DNA of 64,000 bases, from assembly GCF_002078875.1 (NCBI RefSeq), contig NC_034411.1, positions 48,915,620 through 48,979,619 of the forward strand, given 5' to 3'. This stretch comes from Numida meleagris. Taxonomy: Eukaryota > Chordata > Aves > Galliformes > Numididae. Below are positions 59,685-64,000 of this stretch, one piece after another; position 1 is the stretch's first letter, and each line of letters begins with the position of its first letter. A program made the translations under genes and the position numbers. Below the pieces are notes generated by a model. The model had not been told where the DNA came from. It did no database searches and saw only the letters and a list, made by a program, of their open reading frames with translations.

Positions 59685-62600
59685 GGTATTTTTTTCTCCT
59701 CAGTTTTGGCAGAGAATAACTTATTTCTTCAGTAAATCCTTAACTAATTAGCAATTATATAACAACATCATTCCTAACTCCTCTGAACTCCAGTTATTAT
59801 TAAAGTTTAGAAAAATCAAGGCTTTGCTCCAAAACAAAAACAGGTCACCTTTTTCAATTTGATGCAGTAACTATGCATCTATGTCTATGGCTCTATGCAT
59901 ACAGGAGGAGAAAGGAAGAGACAAAGGACAGAAGAAGGAACAAGTACCTGGAAGGTAATGCAGATAAACAAAATATGAAATATTGGAAAATAAGGAAAAG
60001 TGGGGCAAAGCCACTATTTTTCTGGCATATTTATGTTATCTTCTTTTATTGATGATGCACAGTAGAGCATTAAAAACAAAAAGCATTGAGTTTCCAGTTT
60101 CTTACACTGACAAAATCTCAGTTCTAAGCATATTTTAAGTGATTGAGAGGGGAATTTCCTAGGGAAATCATCACATGTGGAGTGAACTTCTGCTCTCTGA
60201 TATGTGGGGATATAAAGGAGAGTCAAGGCCAAATGTAGATGTGCAGAGATGAAGGAGGAAAACAGAACAGAGTAAGGACCTCTGCTCCTCTCCCCCCTCC
60301 CGGCTACCTGCAGTAATGCTCGTGGAAGCTCACTGCAAGTTTGTACCGGTGGCTCAAGCTAATGCTGCATCACTGCAGCTTCTGCTTGCACCTAGCTCAG
60401 TGAAGCAAATGTGGAAAGTTCTCTGTCACTGGCTGCCAGTTAGTCAGTCCATTGCTGGGCTAGACTCAAGCTTTCTAAATTTGGGGGATTTGTCATTGCT
60501 AAATGACAAAGCATTTTTACTCTGTTTCTAGTATTGCTTGTGTGTGATAGGACAGTAGTTGACAGAAGGAGCAAAACAATGCACTGCCTCTGGTTGATGC
60601 ACCATAGGTTTGCCCAAGGGTTACATAAAACCTCCAGCAGAGGTGATAAAAGCTCCATGGGTGAGGTGTGTACCAGGTGTAAAAGAAGTAGAGGTCCAGG
60701 GATGTGAGTTCTCAGCTGATGACTCTTTCAGTATGAACACTGATGTGCAGCAAATGTACAGTACATTCACCACGCTCAGATTATTTGATGGGAGTATACA
60801 GGCACTGCAGACTATGTGTGCATAGTCTCCAAAACTACAGGAGAAAATACTTGATTGAGAGAGCCTGTCCCAAAGACCTCAAGTGGCAGTGGTGTAATGG
60901 GCTGTAAACTGCTGATCTTTAAGCCTGGGTAAATGGGACTTTCACCCTGGCAGCCTTGATGCTCAGATCAAAGCATTTCCTGCCTTTGTAAATGGCCTCA
61001 AGGCCACCTTCACTTCCTTTCTCTTCACCCATCTTTCCGCTGGAAGGTGCCAAGCAAGGAGTATGCTCTTTGGAAAACTCCAAATGAAGCTGAGGCCATG
61101 TCACATGCAAGGGGAGAAGAAGTGAATTTTATGCATGATTGTAATGATTAGAGTATCTCTTTGTGGGCTAGGTTTGAGCACACCTAGAAAGTGTGCCAGC
61201 AGCTGGGATCTGGTTTGATTTCTTTTGCCTCTGAGTTCCAAGCCAGGAAATGCCATCACCCCCACCACAGACCAGAAGAGTCCCTAGACCAAAAAATCCT
61301 TTGGCTCTCTCACCGTCTGCACTGCTCTAAGAGGAGTAAGGCTATGGGTGATCTGAATTGTCACTACCCCCACTGTTGTGTACACAGCAACTACAACCAG
61401 CCCTGTTTTAAGATGCCCAGAAATAGTTACTTGCTGGCTCAGTAGTTTCTTTCTTGTTGCCCAGCCCAGTGATTTGGGCAGTGACTTGGACCACAGGACT
61501 TGCAGGCAGCCTGTGATAAAGCAAAGCTGCTCTGGGTTTGCAGGGAGACCTGCAATCAGGGAGTGAGCAAGCAAGATTTTGTGTTAAACCTTCCTTCTGT
61601 GTGTTTCATCTCTCTTGCTTGTATTCCTGCTACTTTCTTCCTCCTACAAACAGTTATTTTCTTCTTTCTATATCCGTTTTCCCTCTTTGCTCCATTTCTT
61701 CCTTTTTCCTTCAGTTTACCCTCTCACTGTTCCCTTCCCTTCAAAACTCATTTCTATTGTCCCATGCTTCACTGTGATTTAGCACAGAGCTTTTGGTGGC
61801 TCTGCTTTCTCATTTTCTGCTGAAAGTCTTTCCTCTTCCGCTTTAAAAAGCACTGAAGTTATTCAAACACGCTGCAGAAGCCTGTTCCTGTTTATGTAAA
61901 GGCAGGATGGGATCCAGAATGATTCCTTTTAATTAGCGTTGCAGGTTCATGGGAGTTTCTAACACAAATACAGAAATTTCACGATACCAGCAGGTTATTT
62001 ATTTGCTTTGTACGCTTATCAATGTTGTCAGCAAATCAAGGGGTCAAAGCATAAGGAATACCATGGAAGCATGGGCTCTCTTTGCTATTTTTACAGCTTT
62101 GTGCTTGGAAAAATGGAAGTTACTGGGTGTTGCTCAGTGAAGTGTGCATGTTAAAGTTACCCACAGCGATGCCCATTGTCCTGTCCCTGAGTTGGATGAT
62201 GTAATGTTTCATTTAAGGCTTTCAGCGATGCTGAAGAGTCTCGGTGCACTGGGAAAAAGGCAGTGAAAAAGTTGTGAATCAGGTTTCTGCCCAGCCTTTG
62301 TGTTTAGAGTTTTGATAGATTAAAGCTGACTCATGCAGTATTTCTGGCGAAGGAGCTGTACGGACTAGCAGGAGCTTCTCATTTTACCTGAGTGCCCAAG
62401 TGATGTAATTCGGGAACAGCTGAAGGCAGAGCATGCATTTACTCCCTGCTGCACAGGTAGGTCGTAGTTTGTTCTGAGAGGATCTGAAAAATAGAGGACT
62501 TGTTCGTTCTCTGTGCAGGGAGCCAGAGACATTCCTCAGTGGTGAGATACTGTCGCAGAGGATTTTCCCTTGCAGTAATGTTCTCGGGCATTAGCGGGCT

Positions 62601-63778
62601 TGGTTCTGACAGAGGCTGTTCTGCTTTAAGCGTTGCATGGTGGGGAGGGCGGTCAGGCAGACAGAGACGCATTAGTTGACGACTGTTTTTTCCTTGTAAG
62701 ATTGCTAATAAATGGCATTTCTGTTGCTCAAAGTTCACTTAAAGTACTTGGCAATGTATTGTTCGTGGCAGTTAATGCTGAATTCATTATATCAAGAGAT
62801 ATAATCCTGCAAATATTTTGCTGTCTAATGTGGCTTTGTTCGCAGAGGTCATTAGTTTTGGAAATGACATGTTCGTATTATTTAGAAGTTAGTAACTAAT
62901 AATGTGCAGACCTTCACTTGGGTAGCATTCAAAGCAGAGGATATGGGGATGTTGGGATCATTGTGGTGAATGGATTTTAAACTTTCTCGGTCAGGCAGCT
63001 GTATGACGTTAATTTTTTCTAAATCCCAGTGCTGTGTTTGAACTTAATACTAAATGTAGAAATTGCTATAAACAGTCCTGCTTAATTGTATCTACAATGT
63101 AAATGCTTTCTTGGAAAAATGCAGATATGTCAAAGAAAATACAGGAAAGAATTCTTGTAGTTTCATCACTTTTATTTAGCTGACTTTCCAGAGGATGTGA
63201 AGCTGTAATTTCTGGTAATGTTGACTTTGCAGATAACATCGTTAGTGCTCTTTTTCATGCCAGAAGAAAAGCAACAACAATACTAATTATGAATATAAAT
63301 TGACTTGTGAGTTCTTACTTGTGCTCTGTGTCTTGAAATGTTGAACACGATAAACAACTCAGAGGAATAAGCACCTATATTTAGACGGGGCTTGTATTCG
63401 AATACTAAATTGACTTAGACTGCTTTATCTCTCATTGTATGCTAATGTCCTCGAGTAGCCAAGGCTGCAGAGATAATGGAAAACCATTTATCATTACTAT
63501 GAATGTAGTTAGAGGCAGGAGATATATATTAAAGAAAAGCAAGTGCTGGAAGAAGTTTATGCACTTCAGTGAGAGGCTGGTTATGATTGCATGCTGAAAA
63601 CAGTAGAGATGGTAAAAGAGTTGCTTTGCATATGACTTCAGAGTTGAAGCAGTACTGCAGTTGCCTGTTGAGATTAAATGCAGTGTTTCTTGCCCTTGCA
63701 CCACTGTAGGACATGCACAAGTCGTGGCTCTTGCTCAGAAGTGGTCTGGGGTTGTGTCCTGCCAGCATGCACTGTGCA

Positions 63779-63793
63779 TGTGTGTGTGTGTGT
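63779..63793 (+). repeat. Short (TG)n microsatellite
   Basis: TGTGTGTGTGTGTGT followed by CTGTC. Confidence 0.85.
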
Positions 63794-64000
63794 CTGTCAA
63801 TGGGGTGCAGGGGGCAGAGGGGGCAGGGAGGTCTGTGGGGTTGGGGGAGGGCTAGCTGGGTTCATGCAGAGGCACAAACAAGAAACGACCTTGTCTGGGG
63901 AGCGTTTTGCTTTGTGAGTATGGACAAATATGCAATTATCCTCCTTTCAGGGCTGAACTAACAAGTCATTACTGTTATTCCTTAATTAAAGTATGCAAAT

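Larger units (their letters stand above)
55663..64000. other. Non-coding stretch to the window end
   Basis: No supported gene. A locally GC-rich segment lies at 55975-56165. T-rich runs lie at 56252-56264 and 59669-59684. A 79-nt exon-like segment at 57300-57378 has stops in all frames. A pyrimidine-rich region lies at about 61595-61760 and a TG repeat at 63779-63793. A good acceptor ends at 63950 but the window stops before any donor can be judged. Confidence 0.5.

Noticed and set aside
1..64000. CRISPR arrays, tRNA or rRNA genes, bacterial operons
   Set aside because: No regularly spaced direct repeats, no tRNA B-box in a cloverleaf context, and no rRNA-like sequence were seen on reading.

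Overview
This is a 64 kb piece of a vertebrate nuclear genome, almost certainly from a bird. The main evidence is eight CR1 non-LTR retrotransposon 3' ends with the avian-type tail (AT-rich octamer copies, ATTCTATGAT/ATTCTGTG style). A CpG-rich solo LTR of avian endogenous-retrovirus type (about 40.1-40.7 kb) agrees with this. The background is AT-rich and CpG-poor, with many poly-T/poly-A and a few extreme poly-C/poly-G tracts. No bacterial-type gene, operon, CRISPR array or tRNA/rRNA gene is visible, and the open frames of 60-134 codons match chance expectation for AT-rich DNA.

Most of the window reads as intronic or intergenic DNA, probably inside one very long plus-strand gene. The best exon candidate is 24251-24325 (75 nt, GC-richer than its surroundings, acceptor TTAG and donor GAAG|GTGAGTA). 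Weaker plus-strand candidates are 156-221, 12662-12710 and 43321-43535. Their phases (0-0, 0-1, 1-1, 1-stop) would join into one open frame, but pseudoexons are common in DNA like this and no gene could be named. A non-coding exon candidate lies at 1834-1902. Two polypyrimidine-AG|GTAAG junctions (38880/38881, and weaker at 31591/31592) resemble the recursive-splice sites of very long vertebrate introns, on the same strand.

Repeat layout: CR1 on the minus strand at 8.3, 30.5, 34.2, 42.1 and 55.5 kb, and on the plus strand at 25.7, 29.7 and 40.9 kb. A solo LTR on the minus strand lies at 40.13-40.68 kb. A CpG-rich, poly-G-containing patch at 32.47-32.76 kb looks like part of another LTR. A near-perfect 33-bp inverted repeat with an 88-nt loop lies at 43578-43731. 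The strongest simple sequence is the 90-nt uninterrupted homopyrimidine tract (C20...T27C21) at about 39.07-39.16 kb.

I found no convincing new multi-gene biological system. The items most worth checking are the exon chain, the recursive-splice motifs, the 43.6 kb fold-back and the homopyrimidine tract.
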